Source: Ignelater luminosus (Eukaryota > Arthropoda > Insecta > Coleoptera > Elateridae). Taken from it: 64,000 nucleotides of DNA. Location of the stretch: contig VTPC01091068.1 in NCBI GenBank assembly GCA_011009095.1, positions 124,001-188,000 on the forward strand. Reading direction: 5' to 3'. Below are positions 49,759 to 61,280 of this stretch, piece by piece (position 1 is the stretch's first letter; the number at the start of each line of letters is the position of its first letter). The notes below the pieces were generated by a model. That model ran no database searches. It was not told the DNA's origin and saw nothing but the letters and a program-made list of their open reading frames with translations. The position numbers were made by a program, and so were the translations under genes.

Positions 49759-50016
49759 TAAACTGTAAAAATTAACAATACGTTACACCACAAATCATAA
49801 AAAGCTTTAAAGATTGTCTATAAACCAAGTGCCGATATTTGAAAACGGAGAAATAAAATAACATAAAATAATTGCGCTTGAGCTAGTCCACTTCTGCAAT
49901 GTGCACAGAGCAGACAAGATTTCAGTACCTCTACGCACATGCAAGAAAAGGATAGAACATCGTCTAAGTTTCTATTAAGAGTGAATTCTCTGTATCCCTA
50001 TCCTCTGTGGTTCTGC

Positions 50017-51270
50017 TTTTATATTGCTATTGGAATGTTTGTAACCATTAATAAACACTAATAACAATATTAAGGAACCATTTACTTTCATTGCTTTTAT
50101 CTAGGTATTTTCCTTGTATTTCTAATTAGCTAATTTGTGTATAAGTCATTAATGATTTAACTTCAGGAATTTGTCTAATGATTAAGTGCTTAATTAAAAT
50201 GTAATTACCGGTTACAGGTATGTGAGGTTAGGAAGTTACGACGTGTACATTTTGATATTTTGGCTGTTATCAATATTTATTAATAGTAAATAAATAAATT
50301 GGAAACGTGTTTTCTTAAACAACTACATCTACTTAAATTGTGAGGTTATGTTGGGTTGTGTTAACGTTTTTATATTGTCGCCCGAATTTAGCCCTTTTAA
50401 GCTAGAGCACTCATAGCGCCTAATAAGCGTCCAAACAAAACGCATCAAATATAAAATTATTTTTTCTCTAATATGAAAACGTCATACAAAATAAAAAATA
50501 GTTTGTGTATTTAGAAAAAAAAAAAAAAACTACAATGAACACGACATTTTATTGAAATAGTTATAGCCAGTAAGCGCCAAGATAACAACTAAGTAAATTA
50601 TATTATACTCTATATTACATAAGTTTAATTCTTCACAGCTTGAAAGAATCTGAAATTTAAATACTCGTTATAACAAAAATCTAACCTACAAGTTTGACTG
50701 TTCGAGGCATCAAAGTCAACGGCTAACATAAGAAAAGTCAAAGTAATTCTCGAAATATTCAATAATTCTGCTAGAAACACTACTATATTATTATATTACG
50801 ATTATTAAAAGAGCAACTGTATGTACGTAGACTTTAGTAATTATAACAGCTCTGGCAACGCTGCAATTTGCTACTTCCGGTTTCGCCATTTTGCAACCGA
50901 GGCAGGCAACTGTTGTATTCGTTGAACTGTTGTTAACGCATAACAGTGGAGTTTGTTTCTCGTTTGGTTATGTTATTGCTGGTTATGGCAGACAGATAAT
51001 ATTCATCAGGTTTGCATAATAATTGGGAAAGGCAACAAACGGTGTAATTTGTATAATATTCTTGATTAAGTGCGAGTGTATCAGTGTGGTTATCGGTTTA
51101 AAACTATTTTACAGTATAATTACATATTTACATAGAATAATTTGTATACTTAATTGCAGTGACAGATTTTACAGTAAGATATGTATACGACTTGTCTATG
51201 AAATATAAACAAAACTAGGTAGAAAGATTCTTGCAAAAGACAAATTAGTGAAAAATTGTGGAAAATAACC
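50017..51270. other. Upstream and 5' untranslated region of SNIP1
   Basis: AT-rich, with the SNIP1 promoter presumably near 50820-51000. A 12-A run occurs at about 50517. No gene was seen. Confidence 0.35.
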
Positions 51271-54200
51271 ATGAAGTCAAAAAAACGTGAAAGTAGTAGT
51301 GACAGTAGCAGTAGCAGTAGCAGCAGTAGTAGCAGCTCGAGTGGAAGTGAAAGTTCTCGTTCTTCAAGCACTGAAAGAACAAATCAAAACAGGAAACATG
51401 AGAAAGTGTCTTCTTCTAAAAGAAAGACTTCTGATAGTTCTAAGAATCGAAAACGAGAACATTCTGTAACACAAACTACTGAAGAAGGTTATTCGAAAAA
51501 ATCAAGGCGAGATGAACATTTGAAATACAGTAAATCTGGGTACGTTTTCTGTTGATGAATATGATTCATAATGTAATACATATAATTATAATGAGCCATC
51601 AAAAAGCAAACCAATCTGTGCAGTTTATGAAATGAAAGACGTATGTTGGTTTATGTATTTGCTACATTAACAATTTAGAATAGTCGTATATTTCTTAGCA
51701 CCAACATGTCTTTTATTTCATAGGTTTGTTATTTAGAATAAAATAGTATACCTAATCTGTAGTTGAGAATTGTTATAGAAAGCTCCTATGAAAGTTGCTT
51801 AATTGAAAAAAAAAACACTAAAGACAGTAGGTAGTGTTTTTTCAGACTATTTATAATTAACTAACAGCTCTTTCTTATATGGGGTTCAGCAATAATCTTT
51901 CACACAGTTTCTAGATTCATAAATGTTCAGGTTTTGTTTTTGACAACCATTTGTTTTTGTATTCTCTTCTCAGTGATGTGAGTGAGTAATATGACCATGT
52001 CATGACTTGAGTAATTCTGTAATTAAATATACTTGAGTCGAGTACCTTGATGAAACAAATATGACAGATAAGTGTCAGGATAGAATAAAGACAAAGAAAC
52101 AAAAGCAGAATAGACAAAAGGAAAAAGTACAGCTTTTACTGCCCTGGCAAGGAAGTCAAACTCTTTTTATAAATAATAACTAATAAATGAATCATTTGTA
52201 TTAATAATTAATAACAAATATTTTTAAATTTAAATTTGTTAAGTAAATTCAATTTTTTTTTCAAGTTTTTAGTTTAGCTACTGTTTATGTTTTGTTTTTA
52301 TTCTGTAGACAATTTTTAAATTTTTCTTAATAATACTAATAATAATATTTATTCAAAGTAAAAAAAATGTAAGGGTATAAAAATACATGATAGTTGAAAA
52401 CCAGAAATTGAATAGGAGTTTATAATACAAAGATACAAGCTAACGCAAATGTCTACAAATCTTTTAAGTAATAGGTGGTCACTATACAGGATGAGCTTTT
52501 TCGATGTTTAGTATATCTTGGATCTTGGATACTACTGCAGCTATAGAGACGGTTAAATAGGAAGAGTTAAGTCTTAGGAGCTCAATTCAATGCCATTTTT
52601 AGTTTGAACGAAAAGTTCACGGATTACTAGATATTCTGAAAGCACATCTAGCTCTGTTAGTACAGGTTTTACAGAAAAAGTGTAAAGACAGTCGTAGATA
52701 ATTATGTTTTTAATAAAATAGTTGAATCCAATTTTTTAAGTAACCTGTCATTTTTGAGTTATAACATAAACTTGCGTTTGTTTAAACAAAAACCAGTTGG
52801 ATGTGGTCTTATATAAAAAGATTATTTCAACCTTGACAGTGACATAAAACTTCATACAGTTATTTTGAAAAATAAAGAAGTTGCCGTGTCAGTCAGTAAA
52901 ATGATCAAGGCAAACAATCCACTCATTAATTGAACTTTTGCTTTGCTGGAAAGCACATCAACCTTTTAATGGTAAATAGAACATCCTGTATATCTTGATA
53001 AACTATTACACTGATCTAACTTATGATTTTTAATGTTATTTATCTGTTTTATGTACAATTACATCAAATTATCATTTATTGTACCTTGTTAAGATCAGCA
53101 GCAAATGAGAAGTAATAATTTATTAAAATATAAAGGGTGTTCAATTTAAAATTAAAAAGTTGACTGCTTCGATTGACCTTGTCTCTTACACACTATAGAT
53201 CACTCAAACTATTACATTCATAACTTAGTTTTTTCTTATTAATTAAGCAATAAAAGTTTTACATTATTTCTATTTTAGATTGGACTTATAAATTTTTTTA
53301 TTAAACAGAAATGATGACAGAAGTAGCAGTCACTATCATAGTAGTAGGGAAGCTCATGAATATAGTAGAAAAGACAGGAGCAGAAACAGAGATGATGAAT
53401 CAAGAAGTAGCAAATATGAAGATCATGTGGATAGAAAAAGAAATTATGACGACAAACCAAGAAAAGAAACTGAGAGATATAGGAGGTATAATGATAAAGA
53501 ATCTAATCGATATGATTATCATGATAGAAAGAGAGACTCGTATAATCATAAACAAAGAAGTAGCAGAGAAAGAAACAGGGATGATGAAGATAGAAAAGGT
53601 GGCCCAAAAGGTGGAAACAGATTTAAAAGCAATGATGGCAGAAGAGATGGTAGATTCAGGTACGCACAGAAACTGAAATAATGATTATTTCCCTCAAAAG
53701 CTTAATACCATTAGTGAAAATTATCACTAATTTTGCTTCAGGAAATAATTATTTTGAAAATTTTTCTCTCAACATTTCCATTTGTTTTCATTACTCGTAT
53801 TTTCAGATGTAACAAAAGCTAATGTTGAAATGATCAGAGAAAGATTATCAGTAATATCCATATCAATTGTTATATTACTACTGAATATATCTTTGTTTTG
53901 TATATTACAGCAGAAATAGAAGAGATCACAGTCGTAGTGGTTCCTATGATCATGCAAATGCCGTTTGGGGAAAGCAAGATCAAGCCAATGGAAAAAAAGA
54001 TAAACCTAAACCTGCAGAAAAAGAAAAACCAAACTTTGGTCTGTCAGGAAAATTAACTGAAGAAACTAATACATATAGGGGTGTTGTTATAAAATATAGC
54101 GAACCCCCAGAAGCCAGAAAACCAAAACGTAGATGGCGTTTATATCCATTTAAAGGAGAAAAAGCCCTACAAACATTGTATATTCATCGAGAAAGTGCTT

Positions 54201-54894
54201 ATCTTATAGGAAGAGATCGTAAAGTTGTTGATTTACCAGTTGATCATCCATCATGCTCTAAACAACATGCTGCTCTTCAGTATCGGCTTGTACCATTTAC
54301 AAGAGAAGATGGTTCAGCAGGTTAGTTGGATTTATTTTTTATTATTAGATCTTTAAGATTGAAAGACTTAATTAATGAAAGAACATTGTTTCTCTGTTAT
54401 TAACAAATTATTTAAATATGGTATCCTATATGACAGCAATTCCCAAATTTTGGTGCACATACCACCAGTAATATAATATGAGTAATGGTCAGTCGATAGT
54501 ACACAACTTGTGGCTATGGCAATATCAACATAACCTCATTTGATACAAGCTTTGTGTTCTAAATAGTTTTTAGGTTATCTGAATTGAATGCGTTTTGTTA
54601 TTAATCAATATTTCTACTTTGAATATTATTGTTATAACTCATAATTGTCATTTTATAGGAAAACGAGTGAGGCCGTACCTAATTGATTTAGATTCATCCA
54701 ACGGCACTTATATTAATAATAAGAAAATCGATCCAAGGAAATACGTGGAATTACTTGAAAAGGATGTAATTAAGTTTGGATTTAGTTCTAGAGAATATGT
54801 GCTATTGCATGAAAATAGTAAAGATGAAACACAAGATGATGATGTCAAGCAAGAAGAAGAGGAAGTAAATGTCAAAGAAGAACCAGTGCATTAG
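51271..54894 (+). CDS. Snip1: Smad nuclear-interacting protein 1 (SNIP1)
   Basis: A nuclear FHA-domain protein. In animals it is linked to spliceosome activation, microRNA processing and repression of Smad/NF-kB signalling (family knowledge). Four exons: 51271-51539, 53309-53659, 53911-54320, 54659-54894, totalling 421 residues; human SNIP1 has 396. The N-terminus is poly-Ser (about residues 8-20, encoded by AGT/AGC repeats), followed by an Arg/Ser/Asp-rich low-complexity half (to about 215). Then comes the conserved NFGLSGKLTEETNTYRGVVI. The FHA domain follows, with YLIGRDRKVVDLPVDHPSCS, KQHAALQYR and IDLDSSNGTYINNKKI; Arg, Ser-x-x-His and Asn phosphopeptide-binding residues are all present. 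The acidic tail ends VKEEPVH. The start has a strong context (aaaataacc ATG). Low-complexity frames overlapping exon 2 on both strands are shadows. Confidence 0.95.
51540..53308. other. SNIP1 intron 1
   Basis: AT-rich. Between about 52484 and 52998, tacaggatgagctttttcg on the left and, inverted, tacaggatgttcta on the right suggest a short-TIR MITE flanked by TA. No gene was seen. Confidence 0.4.
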
Positions 54895-55266
54895 TGTATA
54901 TATAATTATATATATATATATAATATGTGAAAACTGAAAATGTAAATTGTTGCTTATTGTACATATACATAGATAATGGTTATTACTATTTTAAAATAGT
55001 TACTTTGTTACAATAAATCTTGGTAATTAAGTTGATTAAACATATAAAGGAAAAAACATTTGTTTTTATTGAAGTTTCCATACAATCAATGTTGTTATAC
55101 GACAAAGATTATTTCTTTTTATACCAGATGTCTCATTTGGTGATAGTCGATTACACAGTGTTTAAAATTTTATCAAAAACAATAATAGTTTTAAAAATGT
55201 TAACAAAATTCTGGTCATTTCAGAAGATGCTACTTTTTAGCAAACAGAAAATGGCTTGATCCATAT
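54895..55266. other. SNIP1 3' untranslated region
   Basis: Starts with a run of ta dinucleotides (54896-54922). It includes the polyadenylation signal. Confidence 0.45.
55012..55017 (+). terminator. Candidate polyadenylation signal of SNIP1
   Basis: AATAAA on the + strand, about 118 nt after the stop codon. Confidence 0.5.
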
Positions 55267-55516
55267 ATGCAGGGTATTTAGTGAGGAATGGGACAGTGCA
55301 ATATTTCAGTAATGGATGGAGATTTTGAAATACCCATATATGGGTTTTTGAGAAATTCTGCTCTTTTAACTAAGAGCAGTTACTAGTGTTGCTTTAAAGT
55401 TTTTGTATCAGTAAATATGTGCCCCTGAGTGAAATTTAAAACGTCAGTTTCAGAATTTCAAAATCGTCTTCTATTACTGAGAAATTGCTCTGTCCCATTC
55501 CTCACTGAACACTGTA
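55267..55516. mobile_element. Hairpin MITE, about 250 bp
   Basis: The left arm (gcagggtatttagtgaggaa, then tgggacagtgcaat and tttcagtaatgg) is mirrored on the right, ending attgctctgtcccattcctcactgaacactgtat. The arms are about 65 bp; the centre has no coding sequence. Confidence 0.7.
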
Positions 55517-56940
55517 TAGTATGTATAATCTATACAGGTTGACAAAACTGCAACTGGAAACTCAGCTCTTTAAATAACATTAATGAAAAGTGTCCAAAAA
55601 TTCATAAATGAAAACTATGTTAACTTACTAAGAATCATAGGCAATATTCAATATGACTCCAGATCATATATGCGCACATAGGCTTTGCTTTGGGCTGAGC
55701 TTGCCGGTAACAAGCACAGCTAAAGTGGCTGTGCACAATATTTATTTGTGCTAGTTCTGTTGTATTCTATTTTACTAACGCATGTAGTTTCATACATTGA
55801 GTTATTAAATATATCTATAATTTATGAAATTTGAAGACATTATTATACTTTTAGTGGTAGATTGACTAGGCTGTAAATTTAATATGCACTATTATTCATT
55901 TTTAAATATTAAAAACAAACTTCTAACTGATCTACAAGGCCAAGGGTTATTTATACATATAATTACGTTTATCTTCAAAACAGTGAAAGTGATTTCAGCA
56001 TTTTAAACAAATGAAAAATGTAACTATTACTTTTAAAGCTGCAACTGATTGACACACAGTTGAATCTTGAATTCTCGAAAAAAAATCTAAAAACAAAAGT
56101 CAAATTTTAGTCTTGGTTAGATAAGACACATTTTCATGAATTAAGAAATTATGTTTGGGTTCATGTAATTGTGCTTTTGTGCCCATCACTGCTCTAGATG
56201 GATTGAACAAGAGGAAAAGTCTTTTTAACTTTATGAAATATGTATGTTACTCTATAGAAGTTTTTGCTTATATCAAAAGGACTCATTTTTAAAACGAAGT
56301 TTAAATATTCCTCTTAATAAAAAAAAATTAGAAAAATGAAAACTAAATAAAAATAATTGTTTTGAATAATCTGACTGAAGTTAGGTAATACTGCCGTGCT
56401 TAATGAAAACGCTGTAGCCAACAATTTTGCGATTTTACACTTGGGCATTAGTTGAAAAGCAGTATGTCAATTGTAGCTAGAGTTATAACAGTTTTTTTGC
56501 TATATATGCATTTATATTACTCCCAATAAAGAGTATCTGCACACTTTGAAGCATATATGGCAAAATTCTTTAAATATAAGGTGTATTCTGATAAACAGTT
56601 TGCCGTATATGTCAAAGATGGAGTATTCATATACAAAGAGTAAAACTTTCGAGGGAAGCCTATCAACAAGATGGTGAATCTGGCAATAACTCTCTCTATA
56701 TGATTGTGTCGGTTGACCTTCAAAAGGTAATACAGTGTTGAGGTGTTTTATGAATTACATTATAAATAATTCTTTCCAGATGATAATGCTTCCTTGGCTT
56801 GAGATGTTTAAAGAAGTAGTTTTTACCCAAAGAATTATCGCCTTCAATGAGTCTTTCGTTCTTGTTGGTCCCAATAAGGAAAAGACAAGCTCTGTGCTAT
56901 TCTGTGGCATGAGACAGTAGCTGGAAGATCTAAATCTGGC
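55517..56940. other. Intergenic, no gene seen
   Basis: AT-rich spacer between SNIP1 and the mobile elements left of the sevenless-type kinase. No family-like frame was seen. Confidence 0.4.
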
Positions 56941-56948
56941 ATTACATG

Positions 56949-57631
56949 CAGAGCTGGGTAAGTACATCACGAATGTACTTGAAAAACCATAAATAAATCT
57001 TTTTTTGTACTTGTACTTGTACTTATAAATACAAAGTTTGATTAGTACTTGTACTTGGTACTTAAATACATCTGACCCAGTATATTCAAGTACAAGTACA
57101 AGTAAATCTGTTTCAACTGAAATTTTTCTTTTTTTTTCATGTATCCACATCAAATTAATAAACAAAGCCCATGTCAAATTTAAAGTTCTTTATTAATTTT
57201 TTTAACATTGTCGATGTTTTATCCTTAGGTTTAGGAAAATTCCTTATGTAAGTATATGCTGATGAGCCTAGAGTTCCCTTTCTTTTGTTTTTTAAATTGA
57301 ATTTTACATCATGAAAAGTTTTTTATATTTTATTTTTCATTAATATTAATATTAACTAACTAAAAATCTATATTGTGGCTAGGATAAAGACATTCATCAT
57401 TAGTTTTTTATTATAATTTTTATACTGTTTACGTAACCAAGAGAAGATAAATTTAAAAAAGTACTTGGAAAAGTACTTATAAGTTAGGAAATAAGTACAT
57501 TTCATCTGTATTTAAGTACTTTTGTATTTAAATACTTTTCTTTTTTAAAGTACTTAGTACTTGTACTTAAGTACTTACACAAAAATGTACTTTGTACTTA
57601 AGTACATTTGTGATGTACTCACTCAGCTCTG
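56949..57631. mobile_element. Non-autonomous hAT element with perfect 8-bp TSD
   Basis: attacatg is duplicated exactly on both sides (56941-56948 and 57632-57639). The ends are cagagctgggtaagtacatc and, inverted, cagagctgagtgagtacatc, a standard hAT-style CAGAGCTG terminus. Inside are many copies of agtacttgtactt and its inverse, dense near both ends, as expected for subterminal transposase-binding repeats. Length is 683 bp; no transposase frame is present. Confidence 0.85.
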
Positions 57632-57639
57632 ATTACATG

Positions 57640-58359
57640 TTCATTTCATAGATTATTGTTACAGAATAGGGATGCCAAAGTATTATTTTCTGACCGGATA
57701 ATTGCAGTGATAAACTCTGATGATATCTCAGCACAAAAGATTGATTTGTAGTATTTTGAACCAAACCACATTTTCATGAGCGCCGACTCATTCCACCACC
57801 AAGTAGAGCATTTGTTAAAAAAGACTCGTAGATTGTGTTCAAAATGCGTCATTGGCGTCATGGAACTCAAGCATTTTTACCAATGGACCGACTACGTCAC
57901 AGTATAAATTAGGTAAGATGTCTCCCTGACCATATGCAGTCAGTGATGCAAATTAACTTTACAAGTGGTTTTGTTCTGTTCCCATAGCTGATTATGTTTA
58001 ATAAGAATATTATGCCGTGAATATTATTTAAGGCGAAATATGCAAGCAGTACAAGTTTGAAATATCTATAGCATCCAAAGTCGAATTGTTGAAAGAAACC
58101 TTAGCAACTTTTAGACTGTATGCATGAAGTTGTCCCACTTAAAATAGAACATTGGTGCTTTTAAATGTAAATATTCTTGCTAGTTTTGCCAATTAAGTAA
58201 AAAAAATTGCCTACATGGTTTAATAGGTACCTATGTAAAAACAAATAATTCTCTCAAAACATTTACCTCTATTTGCCAAAAATTCCAAGGTATTTTCTGC
58301 ACTAAACTAAATTTAAAAAAGTAAAAACGCATTCTAAAGAAAATTAAATAAGAAACTTT
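57640..58359. other. Intergenic, possible transposon flank
   Basis: The minus-strand stretch at 57646-57870 has phrases like MKMWFGSKYYKSIF that vaguely resemble transposase ends, but not enough for a call. Otherwise nothing was seen. Confidence 0.3.
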
Positions 58360-59291
58360 TTATAACAAATTTTCGAATATATTTCCGTTTACGGCTAAAC
58401 AGAATCCGAGGCGATCATAAAAATTATGTAACGTATTTCTTAACTGTTCTGCTGTGGTAGTTATTGATACAGCTTGTTTTAGCTGGTTTAAATCCATCAG
58501 CATTCCATCACCCCCTTGCCCAATCCAACCACGTTGAAAACTTTCTGGCATTATGGGTGGGAGCACCATCATTCTGGAACCATATATCTTTGTGAATGCT
58601 CAAATTTAAATTATTTAAAGCTGGCATCATGTTGTCTTGTAGCAATGATAAATAATTTTCAGCACAAATATTTCCAATAATAAAAAAAGGTAATATAATG
58701 TTAGTACCTACGATACTTGCCCAAACATTACCTTTGGATGGTCGCTGTGTTTCATTGATGCTATACAAATCTAAATTGTTTCTACATCAAAGTTCACTTT
58801 GCAGGTAACATAGATAGTGGCTTTGTTCGTAAAAATAATTGTTTGAGAGATATCTGTATTGGTATTAATTTTTTCCATAAAGAACTTGCAGAAAGTAATT
58901 CTGTGTTCAGAATCGTTCGCAATTAGTTGTTGATGGTCTTGAAAATGATACGACCTACATTTTTCTTTTTTTAACAGACTGTGGACACTGCTTCAACTCG
59001 CTGTTGTATTTGGCTAAATTCTTTTAAGGTCAAGCGTCTATTATTGCCTACTAAATTAGTAATGTTATTACATACTTCCTCAGTGAGAACAGGCTTAGCC
59101 CTCACTCCCTTATTATGTGTCGATTCAATATAGCCCTTGTTCTTCAGGTTATTAATCGTACTCAAAACTGTTAATCCACTAGGTTTAGGGCAGTCAGGGA
59201 AAGTAACAAGAAATAAATCTGAAACCTGTCGTAAGCTAAGGTTTTTATCGTACCATCTCACCATTTGCAATGTTTCTTCGAACAACAACAT
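58360..59291 (-). pseudogene. Mariner/IS630-like transposase pseudogene
   Basis: The N-terminal helix-turn-helix part (58971-59291) reads MLLFEETLQMVRWYDKNLSL and RQVSDLFLVTFPDCPKPSG. Middle and C-terminal pieces in shifted frames (58508-58768, 58360-58572) include GNVWASIVGTNIILPFFI, IWFQNDGAPTHNARKFSTWL (second catalytic Asp) and GWIGQGG. The following SPDLTPLDFFLW-type block with the last catalytic residue is absent, replaced directly by a C-terminal tail. Frameshifts and stops between 58780 and 58970 confirm that it is dead. The family looks close to the copy at 32380-33106. Confidence 0.75.
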
Positions 59292-61280
59292 AAGACAATA
59301 AACATGAAAATGTTCTATTTTAGATGGGATGCTTCAATGAAGTGTGAGTTAGTTACTTTAGCAATGGTAACTATGACAATAGCAGACTCTAAGCTGACAT
59401 GTTTCGTCTTTAATAAAATTCACTGTATAATATAAACTTTATATTTTTACTGCTGATAAAATAATTTGTTTCTTATTACGTACATTGCATCTTCTTAGCT
59501 TAGCTTTATTTATGGGCATACCAAGTATAAATATTGACGATAACACAATATTGTTTCTTCTATTCTTTTTATAACTACCTATATAACATACATCATTTAA
59601 AATCTTAATAATATATTAATATTATGTTAGATGAAAATGCCTTATGTACGAAGAATAGTATATATGGTATATCCATCTAATACAATTCATTGTTACATTA
59701 ACTCTAAACGCTGTATATACAAACTTTTATTCAAAAACTAAAAAAATTAATATTAGTTAATTACTCACATATCTTGCCGCTTTTATTTGATTTGTACTCA
59801 AAAAATTAAACTAAAAGCTTTAAAAATGTCAATGGCATAAGGTAAATCACAAAATGTCGATTTTCTCAAAATGCCTTTTTTGTAGATACAGTGTCTTCAT
59901 TAAGCACGGCAGAATAGATGTTGCCAGCTCGAATCAGTTCAAATAGTATTCAGTCAGTTGATGAAGTAAAAGTCAAATCAGTTGCACAGAAATTATATTT
60001 TTATATTTCATTTCTTAGGAATATTATTTTTTTGAGTACATAAAAGATTTATATTTTCTCTTCTTATTAAGATCAGATAAAGGTAGGGTAAACACATCAG
60101 TCATTGCCCATCACCTAAATTCAAACTCATTTAAATTTAAAACTAAATAATATTTATTAATGAAACTTTCTGTGTAATTATGTATACATAAATGGTATAC
60201 ATACTCAACCATCAAAAGTTATAAAACGTTTTGTTATATACATTTAAAAAATAATAATTTATTGAAATCTGTACTTTGCCCCAGTAATTGGCCGTTCTTC
60301 ACTAGAAGTCTGCCATCAAGTTCCCTGTAATTAAAATCCATGATCTTCTGTATTCACTATGATGTTAACAAAAATGCAATTGCACGAGTTTCTCTTTAAT
60401 AAAAACATAAAAATGGCAGTCATCTTAGCATAGTCTGGAAATAACTAAGGTTAATAATTGACATATAATTCTTATTTTCTGGAATGAATGTAACATAATA
60501 CTTACAATTAGAACTAAGGATGGTAGATAACACAGAACTAAAAATCATAGTTATTTTGTAAACAAAGATTCATTAGCTAGCATTGACTGAAGCTAGACAC
60601 CTTTAGATGCATTTACCCTATATTGTTTTGTTTATATTCTAATCATGATCTTAATCAGAAAGCGAGAATATGACCATTTGCATTTAGTAATTTAATTTTG
60701 AAGTTTTTATAATGATTAATTTGCAGCATTTTAATCTTCTTAACTTATGTTGACAATTAGTTTCTAATAAAATGTACTGCTAGTGATTCACAGAAAATAA
60801 ATAAGTTTCTTTGGTGACGGGCATGTTAGAAAGCTTGAGAAGTACTAGTTTAGGATGGGTAAAATAAATTAAATAGTAATAACACAGATATTCTTATAAA
60901 TCTTACTTTATTTAAAAGCATTTACATATCACTAGTCAGACTTTAGTTTTCTGACATCTTCTACATACTATTTCGTAGCAACTTAGGCTCAGACTAAACT
61001 GTACATACATTTATAGCATTTTCAAACAGTGATTTAATAGAAATGCATTTGTGTCATAGTACTTTTAAATATTTATAAAAGTTTTATTGTTTAACTTCAC
61101 TGTTAAGTATGCTTTTAGTCGTATATGTACATTGCACCACATCTTTATTGTACATACATAAATAATATTCTGATATTTATGTATAGAAACATCAGAAATT
61201 AATATGTGGTGGTTTTGTGAGCAACAATATGTGCTCAGATATCAGGTACAAAAAGTATAATCTCCATATACAAATGAAAT
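59292..61280. other. Convergent spacer and 3' region of kinase gene
   Basis: AT-rich. The right part should be the kinase gene's 3' untranslated region. No gene was seen. Confidence 0.4.
61144..61149 (-). terminator. Candidate polyadenylation signal of kinase gene
   Basis: AATAAA on the minus strand, about 132 nt after the stop. Another copy is at 60907-60912, so the true site is uncertain. Confidence 0.35.

Larger units (their letters stand above)
47567..50016. mobile_element. Outer inverted repeat around Harbinger-like element
   Basis: ccacagaggatagggatacag plus agaattcact at 47570-47600 returns inverted at 49981-50013 with almost no change. Between the two lies the whole Harbinger-like element. 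This may be an older element in which the Harbinger copy is nested, or a foldback whose arms have decayed. Confidence 0.5.

Noticed and set aside
53311-53676. 121-residue + frame rich in Met, Ile and Glu
   Set aside because: Alternative frame of the SNIP1 second exon; the spliced Arg/Ser/Asp-rich frame keeps phase with flanking exons.
55020-55259. 79-residue + frame after SNIP1
   Set aside because: Low-complexity Ile/Leu/Phe/Lys composition in a 3' flank; no motif.
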